From: Rhodospirillaceae bacterium SYSU D60007
GTDB lineage: Bacteria; Pseudomonadota; Alphaproteobacteria; Reyranellales; Reyranellaceae
DNA: 64,000 nucleotides
Assembly: GCA_003574685.1 (NCBI GenBank)
Contig: QOCQ01000007.1
Location: forward strand, 148,154 to 212,153
Reading direction: 5' to 3'
The notes beneath the pieces are model-generated. The model worked only from the letters and a program-made list of their open reading frames with translations, was not told where the DNA came from and searched no databases. Every line of letters begins with the position of its first letter. Within the stretch, counting starts at the first letter, position 1. The position numbers and the translations under genes are program-made. Below are positions 33,620-42,422 of this stretch, piece after piece.

Positions 33620-35002
33620 TTATTCCGCGGCCTCCGCTGTAGGCGCGGGGTCGGGACGGCGCGTGCGCATGGTGACGAACTCCTCGCCGGCCGTGGGATG
33701 GATGCCTACGGTCGCGTCGAACATCGCCTTGGTGGCGCCCGCCTTCACGGCGATGGCAATGCCCTGGATCAGCTCGGCGGCATCGTCACCCACCATGTGC
33801 ACGCCGACCACGCGGTCGGACGCGGCATCGACCACCAGCTTCATGAAGGTCCGCTGCTCGCGCCCGGAGAGCGTGTACTTCATCGGCCGGAACGACGCCG
33901 TGTAGCAGTGCAGCTTGCCATAGATCTGGCGGGCCTGCGCCTCGGACAGTCCCACCGTCGCGAGCTGCGGCTGAGAGAACACGGCCGACGGCACGTCGCG
34001 GTGGTCGGGCTTGCGCGGGCGCTCGCCGAACACGGTATCGGCGAAGCAGTGACCCTCCATGATGGCCACGGGAGTCAGGTTCATCCGGTTGGTGACGTCG
34101 CCGACCGCGTAGATGTTGTCCACCGTGCTGCGCGACCATTCATCGACCGCCACGGCACCGGCCTTGTCCAGATTCACGCCCGCCTTCTCGAGTCCCAGGC
34201 CGGCGGTGTTCGGGTTGCGGCCGGTGGCATACATAACCGTGTCGGCCTCCAGCGAGCTGCCATCGGCCAGCATAGCGACGATTGTTTTGCCGTGTCGCTC
34301 CAGGCGCGTGATCTGCGCGCCCGTGCGGAAGGTCACACCCTTGCTGCGCATGCCGTCCTGTACGGCCTCGCGGCACTCCTCGTCGAAGCCGCGCAGCACG
34401 CGATCGCGGCGCACAACCATAGTGACCTCTGCACCGAGCCCGTTGAAGATGCCGGCGAACTCCACCGCGATGTAGCCGCCACCGACGATCACCACACGCG
34501 GTGGTAGAGAAGGCAGATGGAAGGCGTCATCCGAGACGATGGCGAGCTCCGCACCGGGGATGTCGGGCCGCCAGGGCCGCGCACCGGTGGCGATCAGAAT
34601 CTTGTCGGCGGTGACCGTTCGGTCGCCCACGGCGATGGTATGGGCGTCCATCAGCCGGCCGCGGCCCACGACGAGATCGACGCCGGCGCCTTTCAGCAGG
34701 TTCTTGTAGACGCCGTTCAGCCGCATGACCTCCCTCTGCACGTTGTCGCGCAGTGTCGCCCACTCGAAGCGGGGATGCGGGATGGTCCAGCCATAGGCAG
34801 CGGCGTCCTCAGCCTCCTCCGACACGTGCGAGCCGTAAACCAGCAGCTTCTTGGGCACGCAGCCGCGGATCACGCAGGTGCCGCCCACCAGATCATCCTC
34901 GCAGATGCCCACGCGGGCGCCGTGGCCGGCGGCAATGCGGCTGGCCCGCACCCCGCCCGATCCGGCGCCAATCACGAAGAGGTCATACTCATAGCCCGCC
35001 AT
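33620..35002 (-). CDS. gor: Glutathione-disulfide reductase
   Basis: A 460-residue FAD/NADPH oxidoreductase. FVIGAGSGGVRA binds FAD, the redox pair is C43/C48 in GGTCVIRGCVPKK, VVIVGGGYIAVEFAG binds NADPH, and VGIHPTAGEEFVTM carries the catalytic histidine-glutamate pair. It reduces glutathione disulfide in the cytoplasm. ATG 35002 with GGAG seven bases ahead gives the standard N-terminus; an upstream start at 35038 is unlikely. The glutathione-persulfide-oxidising fusion at 10663 depends on the same thiol pool, though the genes are far apart. Confidence 0.95.
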   Translation of the reverse strand: MAGYEYDLFVIGAGSGGVRASRIAAGHGARVGICEDDLVGGTCVIRGCVPKKLLVYGSHVSEEAEDAAAYGWTIPHPRFEWATLRDNVQREVMRLNGVYKNLLKGAGVDLVVGRGRLMDAHTIAVGDRTVTADKILIATGARPWRPDIPGAELAIVSDDAFHLPSLPPRVVIVGGGYIAVEFAGIFNGLGAEVTMVVRRDRVLRGFDEECREAVQDGMRSKGVTFRTGAQITRLERHGKTIVAMLADGSSLEADTVMYATGRNPNTAGLGLEKAGVNLDKAGAVAVDEWSRSTVDNIYAVGDVTNRMNLTPVAIMEGHCFADTVFGERPRKPDHRDVPSAVFSQPQLATVGLSEAQARQIYGKLHCYTASFRPMKYTLSGREQRTFMKLVVDAASDRVVGVHMVGDDAAELIQGIAIAVKAGATKAMFDATVGIHPTAGEEFVTMRTRRPDPAPTAEAAE

Positions 35003-35113
35003 GGGCTCGCTCCTATAGGTTGCAAAAGTACGCCGCAATATCGCCTTAATTGCGGTGCCATTTTGTTCTCGTGCCGGCGGCCATCATAACCGGCTATCGA
35101 GGAGACATCCGAC

Positions 35114-35626
35114 ATGAATCGCACACGCCCGCTGTCCGTCCTGCTTGCCGCAGCCTTGTGCCTGGCCATGGCGCCCGCGCTGGCCCAGGAGGCGCCACGC
35201 AGTAGCGGCAAGCCTGACCGCCAGACACAACGCCGCGCTGCGTTCGACCAGTCGGACATGAACAAGGACGGCTATCTCGACCGCGGCGAATCGCGCGCCG
35301 CGCGGGAGGCGCTGTTCGGGCGGCTCGACCTCAACAAGGATGGCAAGCTGACGCCCGATGAGGCGGCGGCCGCCAGGCGCACGCGGGCGTCCCGGCGTAC
35401 CGATGGCGGGCTGAACGCGGCGCCTGCCGCCTCGCGTCCCACGCGGGCCCAGCGCGCCTTCGAGCGTCTCGATGCGGACAAGAACGGCACCGTCAGCCTC
35501 GCCGAGTGGACCGCCGCGGACAGCGCCTTCTTCGACCGGTGTGACACGAACAAGGATGGCAAGCTGGCCTTCGACGAATGCCGCCGCATGGCCAGCCGCC
35601 GCCGTCCACCATCAGTGGTCCAATGA
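35114..35626 (+). CDS. Exported EF-hand protein with four loops
   Basis: A 170-residue protein with a Sec signal peptide (about residues 1-25, ending PALAQ) and four EF-hand loops that each fit the 12-residue calcium pattern: DMNKDGYLDRGE, DLNKDGKLTPDE, DADKNGTVSLAE and DTNKDGKLAFDE. It probably binds calcium in the periplasm; partners are unknown. It diverges from the glutathione reductase gene, with the start at ATG 35114 after GGAG. A second, larger EF-hand protein is encoded at 45225. Confidence 0.92.
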   Translation: MNRTRPLSVLLAAALCLAMAPALAQEAPRSSGKPDRQTQRRAAFDQSDMNKDGYLDRGESRAAREALFGRLDLNKDGKLTPDEAAAARRTRASRRTDGGLNAAPAASRPTRAQRAFERLDADKNGTVSLAEWTAADSAFFDRCDTNKDGKLAFDECRRMASRRRPPSVVQ

Positions 35627-35669
35627 TTCTTCCCTTCTCCCCGCGAAGGCCAGGGCATTCGCATACCCG

Positions 35670-35851
35670 ATTATCCGGCTGGCTCCGCCGATGCATACGG
35701 GGCGAGATTCCACGTCGAGCTAGCCTTCATGGTGAGCTTTGTCGAACCATGAAGGCGTGCAGCGCGGCAGTGCGGACCGCTTCATGGTTCGACAAGCTCA
35801 CCATGAAGCGGTTCTCCGACACCAACGTTCGCGCGGAGCAAGCCGGGTAAT
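35670..35851. repeat. Nested palindromic element, family B copy 2
   Basis: An inner palindrome of about 30-base arms (35725-35754 and 35780-35808, CTTCATGGTGAGCT...) is the same as at 8378-8461. It lies inside an outer 19-base inverted repeat at 35670-35688 and 35833-35851 (ATTATCCGGCTGGCTCCGC against GCGGAGCAAGCCGGGTAAT). A half-copy of the outer arm is at 59582-59601. The element occupies most of the convergent interval between the EF-hand and binding-protein genes. Confidence 0.7.
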
Positions 35852-35868
35852 GTTTCAGAACGAGCGGC

Positions 35869-37089
35869 TTACTCGCTCTCGTTGGAGAGGACGTCGCCGA
35901 AGAGCTCCCAGGTTTCGCCCTTGAAGCGCTGCAGGCGGACGGCCTGAATCGGGTAGAAGTCCGTGGGGCTGGTGTTGATCTTGATGCCTGGCAGCAGCAG
36001 CGGGATCTCGAGGTCCCGCAGGCTTGCCGCCTGCTTCATGATGTTGGCGCGCGTCAGGTTGTCGCCGCAGCGCTTAAGCACTTCGAGCATGGTGCTCGAC
36101 ACGGCATAGCCATAGACGTTGAAGGCGTCGGCCAGGTTGGCGCCGGGGTTGTACTTCTCCATCCACTTCTTCCATTCGAGGAAATCCGGGGCATTGGCCC
36201 ATTGCTTGTCGGTCGGATCCTTCAGATAGGCCGCCGTAATCACGCCCTGGCTATTCTCGAAACCCGCGGGCTTCAGCACGGATGTGACCGAGGCCGATAC
36301 ATTGGCGAGGTAGATCTCCGGCTTCCAGCCCAGCTCGGCGACCTTGCGGATCGCCTGCGCCGCCTGTTTCGGCGCGGCTTCGTTGAAGAAGACGTTGGCG
36401 CCTGAGTTCTTGAGCTGGATGATCTGCGAGTCGACTGTCGGGTCTGTCACCTCGTAGCTGACCGAGGCGATCACCAGCTTCTCGTTCTCCTTGCCAAGTC
36501 CCTTCAGGAAGCCGGCGAAGTAGTCTTTTCCTGAATCGTCGTTCTGCCACAGGACGGCGATCTTTGGATCCTTGACCTCGGCAAGGATGTGCTTGGCGTA
36601 GATGCCGGCCTCGGTGGCGTAGTCGGGCTGCCATCCCATGGTCCACGGAAAGTGCTTCGGATCGCCCCATTTGGACGCGCCGGTGGCGACGAAAAGCTGC
36701 GGCACCTTCTTGGCGTTCATGTACTTGTGCACCGCCGTGTTGGTCGGCGTGCCGAGAAGCTGGAAGATGGCCAGCACCTCGTCCTGCTCCACCAGCTTGC
36801 GCACCATCTCCACGGTCTTCGGCGTCGAGTAGCCGTCGTCATAGGAGATGAAATTGATCTTGCGCCCGTTGACGCCGCCCTCGGCATTGACCTTGTTCCA
36901 GAACGCCTTGATCGCCTGCCCGATGGCGCCGTAGGCCGACAGCGGCCCGCTGTAGGGATTGGTATGGCCGAGCTTGATCTCCGTGTCCGACGCGCCCGGA
37001 TCGTACTTCTTCTGCGCCCGCGCCAATGCCGGCGCCATGGCCGCTGCCGACGCACTGCCGATCAGGGTTCTGCGCGTGATCCTCGCCAT
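35869..37089 (-). CDS. Branched-chain amino acid-type ABC substrate-binding protein (array copy 1)
   Basis: A 406-residue periplasmic binding protein of the LivK/type I fold. The start at ATG 37089 is six bases after GGAGG. The N-terminus ITRRTLIGSASAAAMAPALARAQ has the twin arginines of a Tat signal. The mature part begins KYDPGASDTEIKLGHTNPYSGP, with LVATGASKWGDP and DPTVDSQIIQLKNSGANVFF further on. It is the last and most divergent of four paralogues in a row downstream of the permease genes. Substrate is unknown; the family includes binders of amino acids, amides, urea and aromatic acids. Confidence 0.93.
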   Translation of the reverse strand: MARITRRTLIGSASAAAMAPALARAQKKYDPGASDTEIKLGHTNPYSGPLSAYGAIGQAIKAFWNKVNAEGGVNGRKINFISYDDGYSTPKTVEMVRKLVEQDEVLAIFQLLGTPTNTAVHKYMNAKKVPQLFVATGASKWGDPKHFPWTMGWQPDYATEAGIYAKHILAEVKDPKIAVLWQNDDSGKDYFAGFLKGLGKENEKLVIASVSYEVTDPTVDSQIIQLKNSGANVFFNEAAPKQAAQAIRKVAELGWKPEIYLANVSASVTSVLKPAGFENSQGVITAAYLKDPTDKQWANAPDFLEWKKWMEKYNPGANLADAFNVYGYAVSSTMLEVLKRCGDNLTRANIMKQAASLRDLEIPLLLPGIKINTSPTDFYPIQAVRLQRFKGETWELFGDVLSNESE

Positions 37090-37166
37090 ACTGTTCCTCC
37101 GCTGCCGATGTTTGCATTGCCATACAACAATGCACTGCCAGCCGCGATCCGCCAATACCCCGAACG

Positions 37167-37200
37167 ACGACGGCCGCCGGGTCATGCCGGCGGCCGTCGT
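37167..37200 (-). terminator. Strong stem-loop between array copies 2 and 1
   Basis: ACGACGGCCGCCGG (37167-37180) pairs perfectly with 37187-37200 around a six-base loop. There is no T-run on either side, so it may protect or pause the transcript more than end it. Confidence 0.55.
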
Positions 37201-37221
37201 GTGCGAGGAGGTTTGTGCAGG

Positions 37222-38442
37222 CTACGAGCTCTCGGCAGCCAGCACGTCGCCGAACAGCTCCCAGGTTTCACCCTTGAAGCGCTGCAGGCGCACCGCCTGG
37301 ACCGGATAGAAGTCGGTCGAGCTCGTGCTGAGCGTGATCGCCGGTAACAACAGCGGAACCCGCAATTTCTGATGACTCGCGGCCTGCTTCATCAGGTTGA
37401 CCCGGGTGAGATCATTGCCGCACTTCTTCAGTGTCTCGTGCATGGTGAACGATACGGCGTAGGCGTACACGTAGTTCACGTCCTGCACGTTGCCGGCGGG
37501 ATTGTACTTGGCCATCCACTCCCGCCAGGTCTTCATCTCGGAATCATTGTCCCACTGCTTGTCGGTGGGATCCTTCAGCCACGCCGCCGTGATGACGCCC
37601 TGCACGTTCTCGAAACCCGCCGGCTTCATGGTGGTGGAAACCTGGCCCGACACGTTGTTGAGGTATTGCACCGGTTTCCAGCCGATCTCGGCCGCCTTGC
37701 GCATCGACTGTGCCGCAAACTTCGGAATCGAAATGTTGAAGAAAACGTTGGCGCCCGAGTCCTTCATCTGGATGACCTGCGAATCGACCGTCGGATCAGT
37801 CACTTCGTAGGTGACATGCTTGACGATGCGGCCAACTTCCTTGCCCAGCCCCTCGCGGAACCCTTCGAAATAGTCCTTGCCGTAGTCATCGTTCTGCATC
37901 AGCACCGCGACCTTGGCATCCTTGACGTTGGCCAGGATGTGCTTGGCGTAGATCACCGCCTCGGTGTGGTAATCGGGCTGGAAGCCCATGGTCCACGGGA
38001 ACTCCTTCGGGTTGCCCCATTTCGAGGCGCCGGTGGCCACGAACAGATGCGGGATCTTCTTGGCATTCACGTATTTGTGGATGGCCGTGTTGGTGGGCGT
38101 GCCCAGCGTGTTGAACAGGCACAGCACCTTCTCCTGCTCGACGAGCTGGCGCACCACCTCCACTGTCTTGGGCGGGCTGTAGCCGTCGTCCAGCGTGATG
38201 AACCGGATCTTGCGGCCGTTGATGCCGCCCTGGTCATTGACCATCTTCCAGTAGGACTCGATCGCCCTGCCGATCACGCCATAGGAAGAAGCCGGCCCGC
38301 TATAGGGGTTGGTGTGGCCGATCTTGATTTCGGTATCGCTGGCGCCCTCGTCGTACTTGCCCTTCTGGGCCTGCGCTATCCGGCTGGCCAGCAGCACGCC
38401 GGCGGCCGATGCGCCGGCGACGAATCCGCGTCTCGTCGTCAT
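37222..38442 (-). CDS. Branched-chain amino acid-type ABC substrate-binding protein (array copy 2)
   Basis: A 406-residue paralogue with a Tat-type N-terminus TTRRGFVAGASAAGVLLASRIAQAQ. The start is ATG 38442 with GGAGG eight bases ahead; an upstream in-frame start at 38607 would precede the signal and is rejected. The mature part opens KYDEGASDTEIKIGHTNPYSGP and keeps LFVATGASKWGNP, YGKDYFEGFREGLGK and TYEVTDPTVDSQVIQMKDSGANVFF. It lies between array copies 1 and 3 with intervals of 132 and 177 bases, each holding a strong stem-loop. Confidence 0.93.
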   Translation of the reverse strand: MTTRRGFVAGASAAGVLLASRIAQAQKGKYDEGASDTEIKIGHTNPYSGPASSYGVIGRAIESYWKMVNDQGGINGRKIRFITLDDGYSPPKTVEVVRQLVEQEKVLCLFNTLGTPTNTAIHKYVNAKKIPHLFVATGASKWGNPKEFPWTMGFQPDYHTEAVIYAKHILANVKDAKVAVLMQNDDYGKDYFEGFREGLGKEVGRIVKHVTYEVTDPTVDSQVIQMKDSGANVFFNISIPKFAAQSMRKAAEIGWKPVQYLNNVSGQVSTTMKPAGFENVQGVITAAWLKDPTDKQWDNDSEMKTWREWMAKYNPAGNVQDVNYVYAYAVSFTMHETLKKCGNDLTRVNLMKQAASHQKLRVPLLLPAITLSTSSTDFYPVQAVRLQRFKGETWELFGDVLAAESS

Positions 38443-38564
38443 TGACTGATCCTCCCTGTCGTTCGGGACTTCCGCCCGATACGCCACAGAGGATGCGTCA
38501 TTCGCGCCAGACCGGAAAGCCGAATTTTGCCCTGCGGACCCGCCGGTCGCCGGATCACGTGCAG

Positions 38565-38598
38565 AAAACGGCCGTCGGGGGGACGCCCGACGGCCGTT
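38565..38598 (-). terminator. Intrinsic terminator after array copy 3
   Basis: On the minus strand a 13-base perfect stem (AACGGCCGTCGGG with CCCGACGGCCGTT, arms 38598-38586 and 38579-38567) with a six-base loop ends in four Ts. It lies just after the stop of the gene at 38620. Confidence 0.7.
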
Positions 38599-38619
38599 GC
38601 GACACATCTGGCGAAGGGA

Positions 38620-39843
38620 CTAGGCGCCTTCGTTGGACATCACCTCACCGAACAGCTTCCAGGTTTCGCCCTCGAAACGGGCGAGGCGCACCGACTGGAT
38701 AGGGTAGAAGTCGGTGGCGCTGGTGTTGACGGTGATGTTCGGCAGCAGCATCGGCACCACCAGCTTCTTGAGGCTGGCCGCCTGCTTCATCAGGTTGCCG
38801 CGGGTCAAATCGTTGCCGCACTGCTCCAGCGTCTTGTGCATGGTGTAGGCGACAGCGTAGGCGTAGATATTGCCGCCGTCATCAGGATTGGCGCCGGGGT
38901 TGTACTTGGCCATCCACGCGCGCCATGCCTTCATGTCCTCCGATGAATCCCACTGCTTGTCGGTGGAGTCCTTCAGATAGAAGGCGCTGATGATGCCCTG
39001 GCTGTTCTCGAAACCGGCCGGCTTCATCACGGCAGCCACCGAAATCGAGACGTTGTTCAGATAGTGCGCCGGCTTCCAGCCGATCTCGGCCGTCTTGCGG
39101 ATCGCCTGTGCGGCGAATTTCGGGGTGGTGATGTTGAAGAAGATGTTGGCGTTGGAGTCCTTGAGCTGGATGACCTGCGAGTCGACCGTGGGATCGGTCA
39201 CCTCGTAGGTGACGTGCTTGACGATCTTGTCGACGTTCTTGCCCAGCCCGTCGCGCAGGCCCTCGTAATAGTCCTTGCCGTAGTCGTCGTTCTGCATCAG
39301 CACGGCGATCTTCGGATCCTTGACATGCTCCAGCATGTGCTTGGCGTAGATCACCGCCTCGGTGTGGTAGTCGGGCTGCCAGCCCATCGTCCACGGATAC
39401 TCCTTGGGATTGCCCCACTTGGAAGCGCCGGTGGCGAGGAACAGGTGCGGCACCTTGCGGGCGTTCATGTATTTGTGAATCGCGGTGTTGGTGGGTGTGC
39501 CCAGCGTGTTGAACAGCGCCAGCACCTTCTCCTGCTCGACGAGCTGGCGCACCACTTCCACCGTCTTGGGCGGGCTGTAGCCGTCATCGCGCGAGATGAA
39601 GGTCACCTTGCGGCCGTTGATGCCGCCCTTGTCGTTGACCATCTTCCAGTAGGCCTCGATGGCCTTGCCAATCACACCGTAGGCCGACGCCGGACCGCTA
39701 TAGGGATTGGTGTGGCCGAGCTTGATCTCGGTATCGCTGGCGCCGACGTCGTACTTGCCCTTCTGCGCAATGGCCGTCCCGGACGCCAGGGTAGCCGCCG
39801 CTACCGACGCACTACCTACAAAACCACGCCGCGTGATGCTCAT
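38620..39843 (-). CDS. Branched-chain amino acid-type ABC substrate-binding protein (array copy 3)
   Basis: A 407-residue paralogue, start ATG 39843 after GGGAGG. The signal is ITRRGFVGSASVAAATLASGTAIAQ (Tat-type). The mature part opens KYDVGASDTEIKLGHTNPYSGP, with NARKVPHLFLATGASKWGNP and YLNNVSISVAAVMKPAGFENSQG. It is clearly closest to array copy 4, which differs mainly in short loops, so copies 3 and 4 arose from a later duplication than the others. The substrate cannot be inferred. Confidence 0.93.
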   Translation of the reverse strand: MSITRRGFVGSASVAAATLASGTAIAQKGKYDVGASDTEIKLGHTNPYSGPASAYGVIGKAIEAYWKMVNDKGGINGRKVTFISRDDGYSPPKTVEVVRQLVEQEKVLALFNTLGTPTNTAIHKYMNARKVPHLFLATGASKWGNPKEYPWTMGWQPDYHTEAVIYAKHMLEHVKDPKIAVLMQNDDYGKDYYEGLRDGLGKNVDKIVKHVTYEVTDPTVDSQVIQLKDSNANIFFNITTPKFAAQAIRKTAEIGWKPAHYLNNVSISVAAVMKPAGFENSQGIISAFYLKDSTDKQWDSSEDMKAWRAWMAKYNPGANPDDGGNIYAYAVAYTMHKTLEQCGNDLTRGNLMKQAASLKKLVVPMLLPNITVNTSATDFYPIQSVRLARFEGETWKLFGEVMSNEGA

Positions 39844-39976
39844 GGTCTGATCCTCCCGTTAAATCGGAACCATCAAGGTGGTCCATCGCAATGATGCGTT
39901 AGTCTCACTCCAGTGTGAAATCTGAAATTCCGGAATGCGATACCACATGCAAGAAGCGCGGCAGCATGCCGCAGAC

Positions 39977-40014
39977 AAAAAAAAAAGATGACCGCCGGCG
40001 TGGGGCGGCCATCT
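39977..40014 (-). terminator. Intrinsic terminator after array copy 4
   Basis: On the minus strand the stem AGATGGCCGCC/GGCGGTCATCT (one G-U pair) is followed by ten Ts (39986-39977), the strongest such signal in the array. It lies directly after the stop of the gene at 40036. Confidence 0.88.
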
Positions 40015-40035
40015 GCCCAGTTCAAGGTATTGCGC

Positions 40036-41256
40036 TTACGCGCCTTCGTTGGACATCACGTCGCCGAACAGCTCCCAGGTTTCACCCTTGAAGCGCTGCA
40101 GGCTCACCGACTGGATGGGATAGAAGTCGGTCGGGCTGGTGTTGACCGTGATGCCCGGCAGCAGGAGCGGCACGTTCAGCTTCTTGAGGTTGGCGGCCTG
40201 CTTCATCACGTTCGCGCGGGTCAGGTCGTCGCCACACTGCTCCAGCGTCTTGTGCATGGTGTACGCCACCGCATAGCCGAAGATGTTGAAGCCGTCAGCG
40301 GTGTTGCCGCCGGGGTTGTACTTGGCCATCCAGGCGCGCCACGTCTTCATGTCGTCGGCATTGTCCCATTGTTTGTCCGTGGGATCCTTCAGATACTGTG
40401 CCGTGATGATGCCCTGGCCATTCTCGAAACCGGCCGGCTTCATGACCGCAGCCACTGAAGCCGACACGTTGTTCAGGTAGTGCGCCGGCTTCCAGCCGAT
40501 ATCGGCGGCCTTGCGGATCGCCTGCGCCGCGAATTTCGGCGTCGTGATGTTGAAGAAGGCGTTGGCGCCCGAATCCTTGAGCTGGATGATCTGCGAGTCG
40601 ACCGTGGGGTCGGTCACCTCGTAGGTGACGTGCTTCACGATCTGGTCGACCGACTTGCCGAGGCCCTCGCGGAAGCCCTCGTAGTAGTCCTTGCCGTAGT
40701 CGTCGTTCTGCATCAGGACGGCGATCTTCGGATCCTTGACGTTGGCCAGAATATGCCTGGCGAAGATCACGCCCTCGGTGTGGTAGTCGGGCTGCCAGCC
40801 CATCGTCCATGGGAACTCCTTGGGCTTGCCCCACTTCGAGGCGCCGGTGGCGAGGAACAGGTGCGGCACCTTGCGGGCATTCATGTACTTGTGGATGGCC
40901 GTGTTGGTCGGCGTGCCCAGCGTGTTGAAGAGGCACAGCACCTTTTCCTGCTCGACGAGCTGACGCACCACCTCCACCATCTTGGGCGGGCTGTAGCCGT
41001 CGTCCCGCGAGATGAAGGTGATCTTGCGGCCGTTGATGCCGCCCTGGTCGTTGACGGCCTTCCAGTAGGCCTCGATGGCCTTGCCAATGACACCGTAGGC
41101 CGACGCCGGACCGCTATAGGGATTGGTGTGGCCGATCTTGATCTCGGTGTCGCTGGCGCCGAAGTCGTACTTGCCCTTCGCCAAAGACGAACCGCTGGCA
41201 AGCACAGTCGCGGAGGCCGAGATGCCTCCAACGAAGCTACGCCGCGTGACTGACAT
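40036..41256 (-). CDS. Branched-chain amino acid-type ABC substrate-binding protein (array copy 4)
   Basis: A 406-residue paralogue, start ATG 41256, signal VTRRSFVGGISASATVLASGSSLA with twin arginines. The mature part opens KYDFGASDTEIKIGHTNPYSGP. It is nearest to the LivM gene, separated by 96 bases with a small hairpin (41279-41295). It is the first binding-protein gene after the permeases in transcription order and is followed by a strong terminator, so it is probably the main partner of the transporter. Copies 1 to 3 probably need their own promoters. Confidence 0.93.
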   Translation of the reverse strand: MSVTRRSFVGGISASATVLASGSSLAKGKYDFGASDTEIKIGHTNPYSGPASAYGVIGKAIEAYWKAVNDQGGINGRKITFISRDDGYSPPKMVEVVRQLVEQEKVLCLFNTLGTPTNTAIHKYMNARKVPHLFLATGASKWGKPKEFPWTMGWQPDYHTEGVIFARHILANVKDPKIAVLMQNDDYGKDYYEGFREGLGKSVDQIVKHVTYEVTDPTVDSQIIQLKDSGANAFFNITTPKFAAQAIRKAADIGWKPAHYLNNVSASVAAVMKPAGFENGQGIITAQYLKDPTDKQWDNADDMKTWRAWMAKYNPGGNTADGFNIFGYAVAYTMHKTLEQCGDDLTRANVMKQAANLKKLNVPLLLPGITVNTSPTDFYPIQSVSLQRFKGETWELFGDVMSNEGA

Positions 41257-41278
41257 CGAATCTTCTCCTCAATAAGAT

Positions 41279-41295
41279 GCGCCCGTCCCGGGCGC
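41279..41295. terminator. Small hairpin between livM and the binding-protein array
   Basis: GCGCCCG (41279-41285) and CGGGCGC (41289-41295) pair around TCC. No T-run follows on the minus strand, so it is at most an attenuating hairpin between the permease genes and array copy 4. Confidence 0.35.
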
Positions 41296-41352
41296 GGCCA
41301 ATACCTGGCCGTTGCGGTTCCAGCCGCACTACCTCCCTGGCGGCGCCGCGGA

Positions 41353-42420
41353 CTAGCGCCGCAGTCGCCGCCACGCAATCGCCACGCCGCCGGCGATGCC
41401 GGTCGGCATGACGTACATCAGGACAATCAGCAGGATGCCGTAGACCGAATATGGCGACAGGTCGAACGGCAATCCCAGGTCGCTCTTCACGAAATTCGAG
41501 AGCGACTGCGACGAGTTCTGAACCAGCACGGTAAAGATGCCGCCGATCACCGAACCGGCCAGCGACGCCACGCCGCCGACCACCAGGCCGATCAGCAGCG
41601 AGATGGACAGGAAGAAGCCGAAGCTGTCCGGCGCGACGAAGGCAATGGCGCTGGCCGACAGGGCGCCGGCCACGCCGGTATAGGCGGCGCTGATGCCGAA
41701 GGTGATGGTCTTGTAGCGCGCGACGTCGATGCCCATGGTGCTGGCGGCCATGCTGTGGTCGCGGATCGCCATCATCGCCCGGCCGCTGCGGCCGCGCAGC
41801 AGGTTCGCCGCCGCCCAGTAAAGAATCACCATCACGATGAGGCAGTAGTAATAGAGCCACTGGTCTTCGCTCAGCGGCAGCCCGAATGGCGGCTCCGGCT
41901 TCAGCAATACAATGCCCTGCACGCCGCCGGTGAGATCCTCGAGCCAACGGTACTTCAGCATCTGCGGCACGGCCAGCGCCAGCGCGAACGTCGCCAAGGC
42001 CAGGTAGATTCCCTCGAGCCGCAGCGCCGGCAGCCCGAACAGAAAGCCAATGACGAAACAGACAACGGCAACGATCGGCAGCAGCGTCCAGTAGGGCATG
42101 CCGACCTTGTCCATCAGGATGGCGGCGGTGTAGGCGCCAACGCCGTAGAAGGCGCCATGCCCCAGCGAGATCTGGCCGTTGAAGCCGGTGAGCAGATTGA
42201 GGCCCAGCACCGCGATGGCATAGATCATCATGGTGCTCATCAGGAACAGCCGGTAATCCGACACGATGTCGGGGACGACGTATCCCAGCAGCGGAATGAT
42301 GATGCCCACGGCCACCAGCCCCCAGGCCCAGCGATCGCTGGCCCCGGACGTCACAGACGTCGAAACGGGTGTCGCGACAGACTCGTGCGCCGCGGTGTCG
42401 GCGGGGCTGGCAGTCGTCAT
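41353..42420 (-). CDS. livM: LivM-type ABC transporter permease
   Basis: A 355-residue membrane protein with about ten hydrophobic segments and the LivM patterns AVLGLNLLTGFNGQISLGHGAFYGVGAYTAA and LRGRSGRAMMAIRDHSMAASTMGIDVARYK (cytoplasmic loop that meets the ATPase). The start is ATG 42420, two bases after the LivH stop; a longer reading into LivH is out of frame with it and is rejected. It forms the translocation channel with LivH. Its 3' end is followed by the four binding-protein genes. Confidence 0.94.
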   Translation of the reverse strand: MTTASPADTAAHESVATPVSTSVTSGASDRWAWGLVAVGIIIPLLGYVVPDIVSDYRLFLMSTMMIYAIAVLGLNLLTGFNGQISLGHGAFYGVGAYTAAILMDKVGMPYWTLLPIVAVVCFVIGFLFGLPALRLEGIYLALATFALALAVPQMLKYRWLEDLTGGVQGIVLLKPEPPFGLPLSEDQWLYYYCLIVMVILYWAAANLLRGRSGRAMMAIRDHSMAASTMGIDVARYKTITFGISAAYTGVAGALSASAIAFVAPDSFGFFLSISLLIGLVVGGVASLAGSVIGGIFTVLVQNSSQSLSNFVKSDLGLPFDLSPYSVYGILLIVLMYVMPTGIAGGVAIAWRRLRR

Positions 42421-42422
42421 GG

